A stretch of DNA of 64,000 nucleotides from Clostridium sp. MD294 (GCF_000364165.2 NZ_CP097810.1:2544130-2608129), one strand, 5' to 3'; counted from the stretch's first letter, positions 36,315 through 45,578 are shown. The notes: generated by a model from the sequence alone, not told the origin. A program made the numbers and translations.

Positions 36315-36788
36315 TTATTCTATATTCATTTCTAAATGCCCTGTAAAATTGTTTCCAATAACGCCAATATAGTTCCCGCCTTCCGGCAATGTTATTGTTT
36401 CGGAATAGCTACCAGTTGCTTCAAGCAGGATTACCGGATCATCACTACCAGAAACCCAAAACACTTGCGCTGTTCCCTCGGTAATTTCCAAGTCAAAGGA
36501 AACAGAAATATCTTTGCCATTTTCGCGCTCAATAGAAGTTCCACCAAAGAGATATTCTGTTTTAGAAAAATCCTTATAATCTGCCGTATACGTCCCGGTA
36601 TAGCAATCTTCCCCATATGTCCGATTTCCTTTCAGTGAAAAATCGCTTGTGAGTGCTGTATTTCCAGCTATTTGGACAACACTATTATACTGATCTAAGA
36701 TTTCATCTTTTGAACACCCTGCAAGTGTCAAACCAAATATCAAAACAATCATTGAAAGGAAATGGAAACTTATTTTCTTATAGCGCAT
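36315..36788 (-). CDS. Lipoprotein of the cargo operon
   Basis: 157 aa from ATG at 36788 (GAAAGG upstream). Signal peptide MRYKKISFHFLSMIVLIFGL with lipobox LAGC, so anchored outside by a lipid. The rest is beta-rich and ends with GNYIGVIGNNFTGHLEM. Family not named; location suggests a role in peptide binding or sensing with the ABC transporter. Confidence 0.75.
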   Translation of the reverse strand: MRYKKISFHFLSMIVLIFGLTLAGCSKDEILDQYNSVVQIAGNTALTSDFSLKGNRTYGEDCYTGTYTADYKDFSKTEYLFGGTSIERENGKDISVSFDLEITEGTAQVFWVSGSDDPVILLEATGSYSETITLPEGGNYIGVIGNNFTGHLEMNIE

Positions 36789-36832
36789 ATCATCAGCCTT
36801 TCTATTTTTTAATTCCAAACCTATAACTGCCC

Positions 36833-37216
36833 TTATTCATTCGTTGGTTCTGTATAATTGCTTTGCACAACGGCAGGAAGTTCATCATATTGCACTTCTT
36901 TCCATTCAAGAACACCTCGGATTGGCATTACTGTTAAACGGATAAAAGCTCCCTCTTTCAATTCCTTTGATGTTCCGAATGTAATGTCTTTTCCTTTTCC
37001 ATTCTCATCGTAAGAAAATAAAGTGTATGAGTAATCCATACTTCCACTAAAGTTAATTACACCGCCTTTTGATTCGGTCTGTTCTATTTTACTGTTATCA
37101 ATCTGTGAATAATAGTATGTGCTGCCAGTTCCCGAAAGAAACCACATACAAAAACCAATAAAACCTACAACAATTATTACAACTACCGCAATCCCGATAG
37201 ATAATTTTTTCTTCAT
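36833..37216 (-). CDS. YxeA-like (DUF1093) membrane-anchored protein
   Basis: 127 aa. One N-terminal membrane segment (IGIAVVVIIVVGFIGFCMWF), then an outside domain with YYYSQIDNSK and YSYTLFSYDENGKGKDITF, as in the YxeA family. Common beside lantibiotic/bacitracin ABC transporters. RBS GAGGATATAGG. Confidence 0.8.
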   Translation of the reverse strand: MKKKLSIGIAVVVIIVVGFIGFCMWFLSGTGSTYYYSQIDNSKIEQTESKGGVINFSGSMDYSYTLFSYDENGKGKDITFGTSKELKEGAFIRLTVMPIRGVLEWKEVQYDELPAVVQSNYTEPTNE

Positions 37217-37231
37217 TCCTATATCCTCCGC

Positions 37232-38020
37232 TTACCAACCTTTTTTTGTTATTGTTTTTTTTTGTTTTTTTGCTGCCTTGACTGGCACGTTTCCTTTTGC
37301 AGTGAACACGAAAACAGCAGTAATCATCAATGCGACAATCATACTAATCAGACAGATGAACACATTCCAATGTACAGCCGGATCGTAGCTTCTGTAACTG
37401 ATTAAGCCTAAACTTGCAGTAACAGGATAAACATTTGCTAACGTAACATTTCCAGAGGCAAACATACCGCCATAGCCATAAACAAAAGCAATAATTGTTC
37501 CAATCATGTGTCCGTTTGGTATACGGGCGGCGAATGCAATAACAGGCATGACACCAATATACAAAAACAGGCAGTTAAAAATAATCTGGATAAATGTCTG
37601 CAATACTGATGTTACAGAAATTCCCGGAAATCCCATCATCAGATCAGCGATTACCGTAAATGCCGCACTTACCAGTCCAAAAAACAAAGAAAGCAATGCA
37701 CATACAAGCAACTTCCCCCACAACAAGCTGCTATACGAAACAGGTATCGTCAAAATGCTTTTCAGCGTATCGTCTTTTCCTTCCCTTGCTATGATATATC
37801 CGGCAATGAGGGCAATGCACATGGGGAAAATCGTTGTGGCATTGTTTTTGATTACCTGCTCTGTAAAAAAGGAAAATGTCCAAACCGTTCCGTCCAATGC
37901 GGTTGTGGAAAAAAGCGTTAATACGACAGAGAGCAGCATTAGGAAAACACCTGCCCATATCATATGATACCGTTTTAATTTCCATATTTCGGTCTTAACC
38001 ATGCGAAACATATCATTCAT
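37232..38020 (-). CDS. ABC transporter permease, LanG/BcrB-like (second)
   Basis: 262 aa from ATG at 38020, which overlaps the end of the previous permease by 8 bases (coupled translation). Six hydrophobic segments, ABC-2 type: FRMVKTEIWKLKRYHMIWAG at the start. Partner of the permease at 38013 and the ATPase at 38794. Confidence 0.85.
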   Translation of the reverse strand: MNDMFRMVKTEIWKLKRYHMIWAGVFLMLLSVVLTLFSTTALDGTVWTFSFFTEQVIKNNATTIFPMCIALIAGYIIAREGKDDTLKSILTIPVSYSSLLWGKLLVCALLSLFFGLVSAAFTVIADLMMGFPGISVTSVLQTFIQIIFNCLFLYIGVMPVIAFAARIPNGHMIGTIIAFVYGYGGMFASGNVTLANVYPVTASLGLISYRSYDPAVHWNVFICLISMIVALMITAVFVFTAKGNVPVKAAKKQKKTITKKGW

Positions 38021-38810
38021 CCCCTCTCTTTTTATACATATAATCAACCAATATAACAGAAAGCAAAGCAATAACGGCTAAAATAATAATTGTCTGAAAT
38101 GTAGTCGGAATTAAATATTCTAGCATCCCCACGCCGTCCATAGCTCCATGTGCGGTTAAATTCCCTGCACTCCAAAGGGTTGTAAGCGGAATTGGCATTA
38201 ACCAGCACATCACTTTAGGCAGTGCGCCAAAAGATGATTCGGCTGTCAAACTTAGGACACTGTAAAAAACACATAATAAAACAGAAAATACATAATTCTT
38301 ACTAAAGAAAACTACGAGAACGACTAACGGCAGCGTCCCGGCGGTAATAAAAATTCCCATTTCCAGCGCAAAAAATAATCTGTAAGCAATGCTGTTTACT
38401 TCTGTAATCATCCCACCGCACAGGATTGATATAAAAGCCGATGTCAGACTAAAAATACTCCCAAAAAAGAACAAAACAATTATTTTTGCCAAAATCATCT
38501 GTGTGCTTGTGACAGGGATTGTGCGCAGATTTTTAAATGTATCATTATCCCGTTCCATAAAAAAGAGCATGGCTGCCATCACCCCGATCACGCATGGCAA
38601 AAGAAGTTCTACCCCATATCCCATAACAAACTGAAAATAATCATTAAAAATATCTATTTTGCTGTCATATTGTCCTGCTGTCTGCGGCATTGTCATCAAT
38701 GCTGTCAGCGGCACGGGAAATAAAAACGCCGAAAGAACAACCAGCCATATAAATTTTTTTCGCTTCAATTTTGAAAACTCACAAATAACAAGTTTAAGCA
38801 ATCCCTTCAC
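38013..38810 (-). CDS. ABC transporter permease, LanE/BcrB-like (first)
   Basis: 265 aa, six hydrophobic segments, starting LLKLVICEFSKLKRKKFIWL. ABC-2 family. Overlaps the ATPase gene by 17 bases. Confidence 0.85.
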   Translation of the reverse strand: MKGLLKLVICEFSKLKRKKFIWLVVLSAFLFPVPLTALMTMPQTAGQYDSKIDIFNDYFQFVMGYGVELLLPCVIGVMAAMLFFMERDNDTFKNLRTIPVTSTQMILAKIIVLFFFGSIFSLTSAFISILCGGMITEVNSIAYRLFFALEMGIFITAGTLPLVVLVVFFSKNYVFSVLLCVFYSVLSLTAESSFGALPKVMCWLMPIPLTTLWSAGNLTAHGAMDGVGMLEYLIPTTFQTIIILAVIALLSVILVDYMYKKRGDE

Positions 38811-39717
38811 CCCCTGTTACACGTTTGAAGTAATCTTCAAGGCTTTCTTCACAAGTATGGGCTTCCGATACTTCCAAGCCATTTTCTACAAAAGCAGTAA
38901 CAATTTTTCCTATTGGTAAATCAAGGTTATGCACCTGTATATTGTGGTCATCCTGTATGGTAAACTGGCTTTCATGGAAGATACGCTCTAAAATTCTTGC
39001 CGCTTGTGCCGTATCAGAAACAACAAATCGGATATGTTTGCTGCTCTTTGCTTCCAGTTCTGCAAGACTTTCTTCTTCCAGCAATGTACCGTGGTCGATA
39101 ATGCCTATATCGTCTGCCAAAAGTGCAATTTCGGAAAGGATATGGCTGGAAATCAATATTGTTTTTCCACGCTCATTGCAGAGATCACGGATAAAGGAAC
39201 GGACTTCTGCAATTCCAATCGGGTCAAGACCGTTGATCGGTTCATCCAAAATCAAAAGCTCCGGGTCGTGCATAATGGCAAGTGCAATCGCCAGTCGCTG
39301 CTTCATGCCAAGTGAATATTGGGAAAACAGCTTTTTATCTTTGTAAGGCAGACCAACTAAATCAAGTGCATTTTTAATTGCGTTGCGGTTCGGCACTCCC
39401 CGCAGGGTAGCAAAAATGCGCAGATTTTCGGTAGCTGTAAGATTAGGATAGAAGCCGGGGGATTCAATCAGACTGCCAATACGGGGCAACAGCTTTTTTT
39501 CATTTGCCTGTAAGGGCTTCCCCCAAATCGTCACTTCCCCAGAAGTCGGCTGTGTAAGTCCAAGCAGCATCTTCATAGTCGTTGTCTTTCCGGCTCCATT
39601 TCTGCCAAGCAGACCATAGATACGTCCTTTTTGAACATGAATGTTCAGATTGGCAACACTTTTTTGTGTTCCGTATTGCTTTGTAAGATTTTTCGTTTCA
39701 ATTACATATTTGCTCAT
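38794..39717 (-). CDS. ABC transporter ATPase, LanF/BcrA-like
   Basis: 307 aa. Walker A GRNGAGKTTTMKM, signature YSLGMKQRLAIALA, Walker B LLILDEPINGLDP, and the long C-terminal part of BcrA/NisF-type ATPases. With two permeases, a lipoprotein, a YxeA protein and a two-component system it forms a LanFEG-type self-protection module that removes cationic peptides or lantibiotics from the membrane. Confidence 0.93.
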   Translation of the reverse strand: MSKYVIETKNLTKQYGTQKSVANLNIHVQKGRIYGLLGRNGAGKTTTMKMLLGLTQPTSGEVTIWGKPLQANEKKLLPRIGSLIESPGFYPNLTATENLRIFATLRGVPNRNAIKNALDLVGLPYKDKKLFSQYSLGMKQRLAIALAIMHDPELLILDEPINGLDPIGIAEVRSFIRDLCNERGKTILISSHILSEIALLADDIGIIDHGTLLEEESLAELEAKSSKHIRFVVSDTAQAARILERIFHESQFTIQDDHNIQVHNLDLPIGKIVTAFVENGLEVSEAHTCEESLEDYFKRVTGGEGIA

Positions 39718-39874
39718 TGCGAAACCTCCCTTTTATGAAATAAAAGTTTTTCATGTCTGCCATTCTACCACGCCAACCTTGCATTAACCTTGCACCAATC
39801 TTGCATTAACCTTGCAATTTGGAAAAGGCGATTTTTACAAATAATTACTCCCGCCATAGGGTGGCGGGGGCTGA

Positions 39875-40798
39875 TTAGTTTATCAAAGGGAAAAACAGGG
39901 TGAAAATTGTTCCTTTTCCCGGTGTGCTGTCTGCCGTTATTGTTCCGTTTAATTTATCAACAAGCTCATGTACGATAGACAGACCAAGACCGCTGCCTTT
40001 TTCAGACCGCCCTTTATCGCATTTATACAGCCGATCAAAAATATGCTTTAAGTCCTCCTTGCCAATCCCTATTCCATTATCAGACAGGAGAATTTTTATA
40101 TTCCTGTTCTGTTCCGATAAAGCGACTTCAATTTTATCTGCATGGCTATGGGAGATTACATTTTGTATAAGGTTGTTTAATATCCGCATATATCCGTCTG
40201 GGTCAATCTGCACCCGGAAAGGCTGTTCTGGAATGTCAATCGTGAAATCTACCTGTGTATCTTCAAATATCGGTATCCAGTCGATTAGTATATTCCGTGT
40301 CAGCTCTGTTAAATCAATCTCCGCTATGTTCATGGAAAATTCATTAGAACCTAACCTAAACCAATCAAAAAGCACATCTATATATTCTTTCAAGTCATGC
40401 GCTTTCCGGCGGGCAGTTTCGATATAGTCATCACGTTCTTTTCCGTCAACAATCCCCTTGTGTGCAGCGTCTAAATACCCAATCAAAGTGGTAAGCGGTG
40501 TCCTTACATCATGGGAAAGGCTCGTCATAAGCTGCCTGTTTGTTTCGTCCGTCTGGTGATAGGCAGAAAGCCTTTTTTCATAAGACAGGATAATATCGTT
40601 GATTGCATAAGCAAGAGGGGCAACAAGCTCATGTGTTTCTGCTAAAATACGCCTGTTTCCATTCCCATTTTTTATATCTTCCAAAGCGTCAGATATTTCC
40701 GAAATCTGCTTTTTTACACGCCGGACGGTCAGCGCAGAACTGCAAACAGATAAAAGGACAATCACTATTTCAATCACAATGATAGCTTCTGTATACAA
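39875..40798 (-). CDS. Sensor histidine kinase of the cargo module
   Basis: 307 aa. Single N-terminal membrane segment, HisKA box MTSLSHDVRTPLTTLIGYLD (phospho-His), N box ILNNLIQNVISHS, then DNGIGIGKEDL and GSGLGLSIVHELV. With almost no outside domain it probably senses through the transporter, as BceS/CprK-type kinases do. Confidence 0.92.
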   Translation of the reverse strand: MYTEAIIVIEIVIVLLSVCSSALTVRRVKKQISEISDALEDIKNGNGNRRILAETHELVAPLAYAINDIILSYEKRLSAYHQTDETNRQLMTSLSHDVRTPLTTLIGYLDAAHKGIVDGKERDDYIETARRKAHDLKEYIDVLFDWFRLGSNEFSMNIAEIDLTELTRNILIDWIPIFEDTQVDFTIDIPEQPFRVQIDPDGYMRILNNLIQNVISHSHADKIEVALSEQNRNIKILLSDNGIGIGKEDLKHIFDRLYKCDKGRSEKGSGLGLSIVHELVDKLNGTITADSTPGKGTIFTLFFPLIN

Positions 40799-40801
40799 TG
40801 G

Positions 40802-41494
40802 TCATACCTCCTTACTGAAACGGTAGCCAATCCCTTTTACTGTCTGGATATATTTAGGGCTCCCGGGATTTTCTTCTATTTTTTTCCGTAAACGGCTAAT
40901 GATTGCCATAATATTACTATCATCATACACATATTCCTCGCCCCATACCTTTTCATATATTTGCTGTTTTGTTAGTATTTTTCCTTGATTTTTAGCAAGG
41001 AACAGAAGAAGATCAAATTCTTTCGGGGGAATTTCATATTCTCCATTTATTGTGACAATGGAACGGCTATTAAAATCAATCGTCAACCCGTCAAACTCAA
41101 ATTTCTGTGTCTGTCCGTCTTTTTGGTTGAAGCGGGTATAGCGTCTAATCAATGAAACAATACGGGCAACCAGCTCGTCCATATCAAAAGGTTTTGTTAA
41201 ATAATCATCGGCTCCCGCCCGCAAGCCACGCACTTTTGAAGCACTGTCATTTTTTGATGTAAACATTAAAATAGGTAGACTGCTTTCCTGTCTAATCTGT
41301 TCTAATGTTTCAAAACCATCGAAACCGGGCATCATTACGTCCAGTATGACGAGCTGGTATTCCTTTTCTTTTAGTTGTAGCAAGCCGGATTTCCCGGAAT
41401 AGCAGCAGTCAGCTTCTATACTCTCTTGTAAAATACTTTGTTTAATCAATGCACAAAGCTCTTTATCATCATCAATAATTAAAACTTTATTCAT
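40802..41494 (-). CDS. OmpR-family response regulator of the cargo module
   Basis: 230 aa. Receiver: VLIIDDDKELC, phospho-Asp in LVILDVMMPGFDGFE, FTSKND; winged-helix: KEFDLLLFLAKNQGKILTKQ and SRLRKKIEENPGSPKYIQTV. Three bases before the kinase gene. Confidence 0.94.
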   Translation of the reverse strand: MNKVLIIDDDKELCALIKQSILQESIEADCCYSGKSGLLQLKEKEYQLVILDVMMPGFDGFETLEQIRQESSLPILMFTSKNDSASKVRGLRAGADDYLTKPFDMDELVARIVSLIRRYTRFNQKDGQTQKFEFDGLTIDFNSRSIVTINGEYEIPPKEFDLLLFLAKNQGKILTKQQIYEKVWGEEYVYDDSNIMAIISRLRKKIEENPGSPKYIQTVKGIGYRFSKEV

Positions 41495-41678
41495 GTTTTT
41501 TCTTCCTTTCTGCTTTCAAGCGGGCATCTGTTGGTTTTTCAGCGTTCTTTGGTATCAACCACAAGCGGCTGAATTTTGCCACACCCGGTATACGGTTTTC
41601 CTCACATAACTTTTGCACCCGTCTTTCTGAAATGCCCCATTTTTGCGCCGCTTCCGGGGCAGAAATAAACTCTAACAT
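41487..41678 (-). CDS. Excisionase-type MerR/HTH_17 DNA-binding protein
   Basis: 63 aa. ISAPEAAQKWGISERRVQKL and CEENRIPGVAKFSRLWLIPK: the helix-turn-helix of excisionase-like proteins. Overlaps the regulator start by 8 bases. May regulate the operon, or replace the missing Xis. Confidence 0.75.
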   Translation of the reverse strand: MLEFISAPEAAQKWGISERRVQKLCEENRIPGVAKFSRLWLIPKNAEKPTDARLKAERKKKHE

Positions 41679-42540
41679 TTTCGGTCTCCCTCGCTTTCCT
41701 AAGGTCTATTGCTATAATTATATACGGTCAGCCGAATAAATTCAAGAAATTAAATAATGCTTGGCATTTTAATCGTCTTGTACGGTGTTGTAGGTAGTGA
41801 GAGAACTATCACGAGGGTTTGGGATATTTCCCAACAAGCAAATCTGTCCGGCAAGCCGCATACGGGCAGATTTACGGAAAAGGGTACTCTTTTCCTATGC
41901 TTGCTCCGAAACTTATTCTTCTTTGAAAACGTAATTTACGGCGGATTTTCATTACCCGAAACAACAGCCCTACTCGCATGGAAAAGCATTTTCCGTTTAG
42001 AGCAGTGAAAATTCCCCTTGTGTTGACAGAACTGTTGTTCCGGGGATTTCCCGATAAAGGGCTTTTACTCCCTGTGCATAACAACCGTAACTTTGCTATT
42101 ATCAGATTATCGGCGCAGGGTAAGCGTTCTCAGTAATTCGGATTGCTGTTCTCTTGGGGGAAACAGTTCCGGGCATGGAGCCGACAATCGCGTCCAGTCT
42201 GTAAATGCTAAACCTTATACTGTTTGAGAATATCATTTTGATACTGATCTTTAGAATCTCTCTATAAATTTCCAATGTTTTTGTATGCCTGTTCCTTTCG
42301 TTTCCATTCCGGCGGCTGTATTGTTTTTCCGATAGAGAGAGAGGGAAGGATAGGAAGGGAAAGGAATAGTATTTTATAAATCAGTATTTATTTATATCTT
42401 TATTTAATTGCATTGGATTTTCCGACGTCGGATTACCCGGTATCGGAAAATCCAATATCGGGTTTCCCAATATCGGACGGTTCATGTTGTGTCTTGCTTG
42501 GAAAATCGCCATAGCTTCATTACCCATTTTGCTTTGTATT
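41679..42540. other. Gene-poor stretch with iteron-like TATCGG repeats
   Basis: No gene that I can support. At 42421-42480 the motif (A/G)TATCGG occurs three times at 17-18 base spacing, preceded by the palindrome TCCGACGTCGGA. On the + strand this also reads as a Pro/Ser repeat (DFPTSDYPVSENPISGFPIS), like the tail of RepA-type proteins, so it may be a gene remnant or an origin-like site. Confidence 0.45.
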
Positions 42541-42654
42541 TGTTACGCTATAGAACGCCATTTTGCCGGGTTAAGGTATAAATCCTTGCCCTCAATAAAA
42601 ATGCGCCCAGAAAGCCGCATATAACAAGGCTCTTGTTGCTCCTAATGCGTAACA
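42541..42654 (+). repeat. 114-bp repeat with TGTTACGC/GCGTAACA ends, copy 2
   Basis: TGTTACGCTATAGAACGCC ... TAATGCGTAACA, 114 bp. Aligns over its length with copy 1, including ATAAATCCTT. Confidence 0.75.
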
Positions 42655-42809
42655 TAAGGGTATAAAAAAGCGGCGTTCCTGTTCTCCTTGTTTGGAGATA
42701 AAGAAACGCCGTGCCTTTGGAGTATTTCTTTATTCAGTTTTTCAATGCTGGGGGCTGGTGTTTGGGCTTGCAGGATTCCGGGCGGCATATCAAGGCTCTT
42801 TCCCTCAAA

Positions 42810-42833
42810 AGTAGTAAATTGGTAGTAAATTTC
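42810..42833 (+). repeat. Right arm-type direct repeats for the integrase
   Basis: AGTAGTAAATTGGTAGTAAA: the GTAGTAAA pair again, about 9 kb from the left one and in the same orientation. Confidence 0.65.
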
Positions 42834-42901
42834 GCTTGAAATCCTGCGTGTATGTCCGTAAATCAAGGCTTTTTTGAGATAATCAACCATTTTTACAAAA
42901 A

Positions 42902-42947
42902 AACGAGTGAAAAATATTTTATTTTTTGCTCGTTTTTTGCTTTATAA
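42902..42947 (+). terminator. Hairpin near the right element end
   Basis: AAACGAG pairs with CTCGTTT around an AT-rich loop, followed by T's. Confidence 0.6.
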
Positions 42948-42995
42948 AATTGTCATTCTTTCTGCACCTTTTTGTCATTCTTTTTGTCCCTTTAC

Positions 42996-43493
42996 AGCTA
43001 CGAGCAGATGTCGCGGAAGTATTCGGAAGAATACTATACCTTGAAAGAGGAACTTGCGGAAATCAAAGAGCAGTTGTCCGCTTTTGAGAACGCGGGAGGA
43101 CGGGCGCAGAGGTTTGTGAAGCTGACAGAACGATACGCCGACTTTGCCGAACTCACCCCCGCCATTCTCAACGAGTTTATCAGCAAAATCGAAGTGCATG
43201 AGCGCGACCAGAAACGGGCGAGATACGCCATTCAGCATATCAGGATATACTTCAACCATATCGGCAAATTTGAGAACGAACTGACACAGCTTGCAGAGCC
43301 GACAGAGCAGGAAATCAGACAAATGCGGGAGGAAATCGAAGAAGCGAAAAAGGAAAAGAGCCGCGCCTACTACTGGGAATATTCCAGAGCCTACCGCGCT
43401 AAAAATATTGAAAAGCAACGGGAGTATGACCGTATCAAAGCGCGGGAATACAGAGCGAGAAAAAAGGCGCAAGCCGCCGCAACCGCACAGTAA
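42996..43493 (+). pseudogene. C-terminal fragment of a large serine recombinase (IME1 remnant)
   Basis: Reads SYEQMSRKYSEEYYTLKEEL, then GGRAQRFVKLTERYADFAEL, and the C-terminal signature TPAILNEFISKIEVHERDQK plus RIYFNHIGKF. Equivalent to the last third of the intact recombinase at 45859 (TTPMLNEFIEKVVVHE, VYFNFVG), with an extra Lys/Arg-rich tail. The catalytic N-terminal domain is absent; sequence to the left belongs to the Tn916-like right end. Confidence 0.85.
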
Positions 43494-43572
43494 AACCAAA
43501 CAGCCAACAGCTAAGAGGGATTTTCCAATTACGGGAAATCCCTTTTTCACGCCCAAAGAAAGGAGCGACCTA

Positions 43573-43740
43573 TTGACAGAAAAGAACAAAACCCCCACCC
43601 CGCCCCGAAAGCCGGACGGTATCATCACGACACACAGGAACGGGCAGACCATTGTTGCGGAGCTGTTTTTCAACCACAGCGGCACAGAAACATTCCGCGA
43701 CAAGCTGCTGAAAATAATACTTGCAGACAAGCAGGAATAA
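43573..43740 (+). CDS. tnpW: TnpW-like transposon protein (IME1)
   Basis: 55 aa with a TTG start (RBS AAGGAG 6 bases upstream). KPDGIITTHRNGQTIVAELF then FFNHSGTETFRDKLLKIIL matches TnpW, as does the IME2 protein at 53747. A small protein of Tn4451-type elements; function unknown. Preceded by a GGGATTTTCC/GGAAATCCC terminator hairpin. Confidence 0.75.
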   Translation: MTEKNKTPTPPRKPDGIITTHRNGQTIVAELFFNHSGTETFRDKLLKIILADKQE

Positions 43741-43823
43741 AACGGGAAAACGATTATCTGCAAAAATCCATTCCATTCCTATCCTATCCATTCCACACCA
43801 GACATGAAAGGAGCGATTGACCC

Positions 43824-44039
43824 GTGGCAAAGACCAAAGCCGAAAAAATCACAAGCATTGAGGAAGAAATCCGACAGCTTGAAAACAGGCGCAGACAGCT
43901 TGTGCAGGAGCAAAAGGCACAGGAACGCAAGGACAGGACAAAACGCCTATACCGCCGCATGGGGCTTTTTGAAAGCCTTGTCCCCGACACAATACCGCTG
44001 ACAGAGGAACAATTCAAGACCTTCCTTGAAAAAACGTAA
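43824..44039 (+). CDS. DUF3847 family protein (IME1)
   Basis: 71 aa, GTG start with AAAGGAG upstream. Coiled-coil start AEKITSIEEEIRQLENRRRQ and basic EQKAQERKDRTKRLYRRMG. Small proteins of this family stand just before the relaxase gene in mobilisable elements; the homologue in IME2 is at 51061. Here the relaxase is missing. Confidence 0.8.
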   Translation: MAKTKAEKITSIEEEIRQLENRRRQLVQEQKAQERKDRTKRLYRRMGLFESLVPDTIPLTEEQFKTFLEKT

Positions 44040-44311
44040 TGACCAACCACGTCCGCCGCATACTGGACGAATTGACCGCCCAGAACGCCCCCACAGCCCC
44101 CGCACAGGGCGCGGAAACGGCGGCACAGGGTAACACGCCACTCACCGCCAAAACCACCCATATAGCCCGCGAGGACGGCGCAGGCGGGAGCCAGAACGGG
44201 GACGAGGCGCAAGGGCAACGGGCTCGCGCCCCTACCCTTGCAGACGACGTTTTGTGCCTCTCGGCACAAAAGGACGGGGGAACGACCCGCAGAAAGGAGG
44301 ACAGACCATAG
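44039..44311 (+). CDS. Ala/Gly/Thr-rich 90-aa ORF
   Basis: Starts in the TAATGA overlap of the DUF3847 stop. Low-complexity sequence, GC-rich, no recognised domain. May be a short coupled gene or a remnant of the relaxase start region. Confidence 0.35.
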   Translation: MTNHVRRILDELTAQNAPTAPAQGAETAAQGNTPLTAKTTHIAREDGAGGSQNGDEAQGQRARAPTLADDVLCLSAQKDGGTTRRKEDRP

Positions 44312-44361
44312 CAATTTTTGGAGTTTTATTAGACCGATAAACTGGAAGCTGTTTGAATGGA

Positions 44362-45012
44362 TTACTCTGGGAAAATAAGTTCTAATAAATGAACTGCTGT
44401 TTTCCCACCACGCTGTATACCATCAAGACAGGCCATACAATAGCAAACAACTTTTTCTGTTTCGATTTGTTGGCAGTAATTTTGAAGCCATAAATCTTCT
44501 TTCTCCTTAGGAATAGGATTGTACTTATCAGCACCATTTACTACATACCGCCTCGGAGCAAATTTTTTCTCAATATCTGTACATGGCTCCAATAAGTCTG
44601 CACCACAAAATTTTGTATTTTCATAATTTTCTTCCAATTCAATGACTGTTATATTCATTTTGTGAAGAAGGGAACGGATTGCATTCTGCACAGACCGCTT
44701 TTCATATGCACGCCAGCAATCTTGAATGGTCATTTTCTCGCCATGATAATCAGGAAATGGAAATTCTGGGTCATTATCAATAATTTGCCAAACAAATTCA
44801 ATTTTCTGTACGGCACTGCTTTCTTCCATAATAGCCGCACAGTTATTACAAATAACTACTGCCGTATCCTCAGGACATACCTTGCTGCAAAACACCTTAC
44901 AACACCCAACCGTTGTTACTTTCTCTTTTATCTCAAGATATCGCTGCAACTTTTGACTTGCACTTTTATATTTTCCCTTTACTTTACAGCTTGGCAAAAA
45001 AATTTTTTTCAT
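44362..45012 (-). CDS. Cys-rich protein, possibly HdrB/CCG-domain-like
   Basis: 216 aa on the minus strand, clearly lower in GC than the sequence on either side. Cysteine motifs: LPSCK, GCCKVFCSKVCPED, VVICNNCAAIMEE, later FCGADLLEPC and CYCMACLDGIQRGGK. The C ... CC ... CxxC order, present about twice, recalls the CCG domain of heterodisulfide-reductase B-type proteins, which bind an unusual 4Fe-4S cluster or disulfide. Start by ATG near 45012; RBS not strong. It sits inside the IME1 remnant where the relaxase would be expected, so it looks like an extra gene acquired by the element. Function not established. Confidence 0.5.
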   Translation of the reverse strand: MKKIFLPSCKVKGKYKSASQKLQRYLEIKEKVTTVGCCKVFCSKVCPEDTAVVICNNCAAIMEESSAVQKIEFVWQIIDNDPEFPFPDYHGEKMTIQDCWRAYEKRSVQNAIRSLLHKMNITVIELEENYENTKFCGADLLEPCTDIEKKFAPRRYVVNGADKYNPIPKEKEDLWLQNYCQQIETEKVVCYCMACLDGIQRGGKTAVHLLELIFPE

Positions 45013-45578
45013 TTAGGAACACCCCCATAAATTCCGATTTATCGGTTTGTACTGGGGAAAATTATACCATACCCAATCACGAAAAACAATCCCCATTCTA
45101 CGCCGTTCCGACTATCTAGGCCGTCAAGTGACGAGTAGTATTTTTTCGCAAAGGGCGCGAAAAAATCTCCACTCTTAAACCCTTGACCGTCTGGATTTTT
45201 GCCGTTGCCATTTCGCCGCCGAAAACGGGGAACAGGATTTTACAACCCTGCTCCCGCTTTCGTCCGCTTCATTCTAACGGCAAAACCGTCTGCACTACTG
45301 CGGCGGCTGGCGGTAAGTTTTGCGGTGGCTCTGCCCCCGCGCCCCCGACCTCTCCCAAAGAACAGAATGGAATGTTACGCAATAGGGCTTGAAAAGGCTT
45401 GATTTTTAAGGCGTTGCAGATACGAAAATTCATAGGTAAGGGTTTTATACTACCTACTCATGAAAACGGCTTCTAAGCGTCCACAGGCGCGTTTTATGCC
45501 CCTTTTTATGCCCCGTTTCCCGCCATGCCGAAAAGTTTTCCGTCAATAACTTAAAAAAGCACTTGACAAAACGCTTCA
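45013..45578. other. Right-hand part of the IME1 remnant
   Basis: GC-rich, without a supported gene. Contains a TTTTTTCGC/GCGAAAAAA hairpin (about 45142-45166) and a truncated TGTTACGC repeat end at 45373. Ends in CTTGACAAA...CATGG, similar to the right end of IME2 (CCTTGACAAA...AAAAGG), then virD4 sequence begins. I take this as the right end of a serine-recombinase element inserted in virD4. Confidence 0.5.

Larger units (their letters stand above)
33586..42947. mobile_element. Tn916-like integrase module with an antimicrobial-peptide resistance cargo
   Basis: Bounded on the left by short repeats AGAAGTTCTTATAT (33586) and AGAAGTTCACATAT (33649) and a double arm-type site (33696-33718), and on the right by a matching double site (42810-42833). 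Contains int, Orf8- and Orf7-like regulators, then an ABC transporter/two-component cargo. No conjugation genes and no clear Tn916 xis are present, so it cannot move on its own. Ends are approximate to about 60 bases. Confidence 0.65.

Noticed and set aside
42975..44314. Long minus-strand frames (262 and 176 aa) in the IME1 remnant
   Set aside because: GC-rich antisense shadows of the recombinase tail, TnpW and DUF3847 frames, which have recognisable families and RBS.
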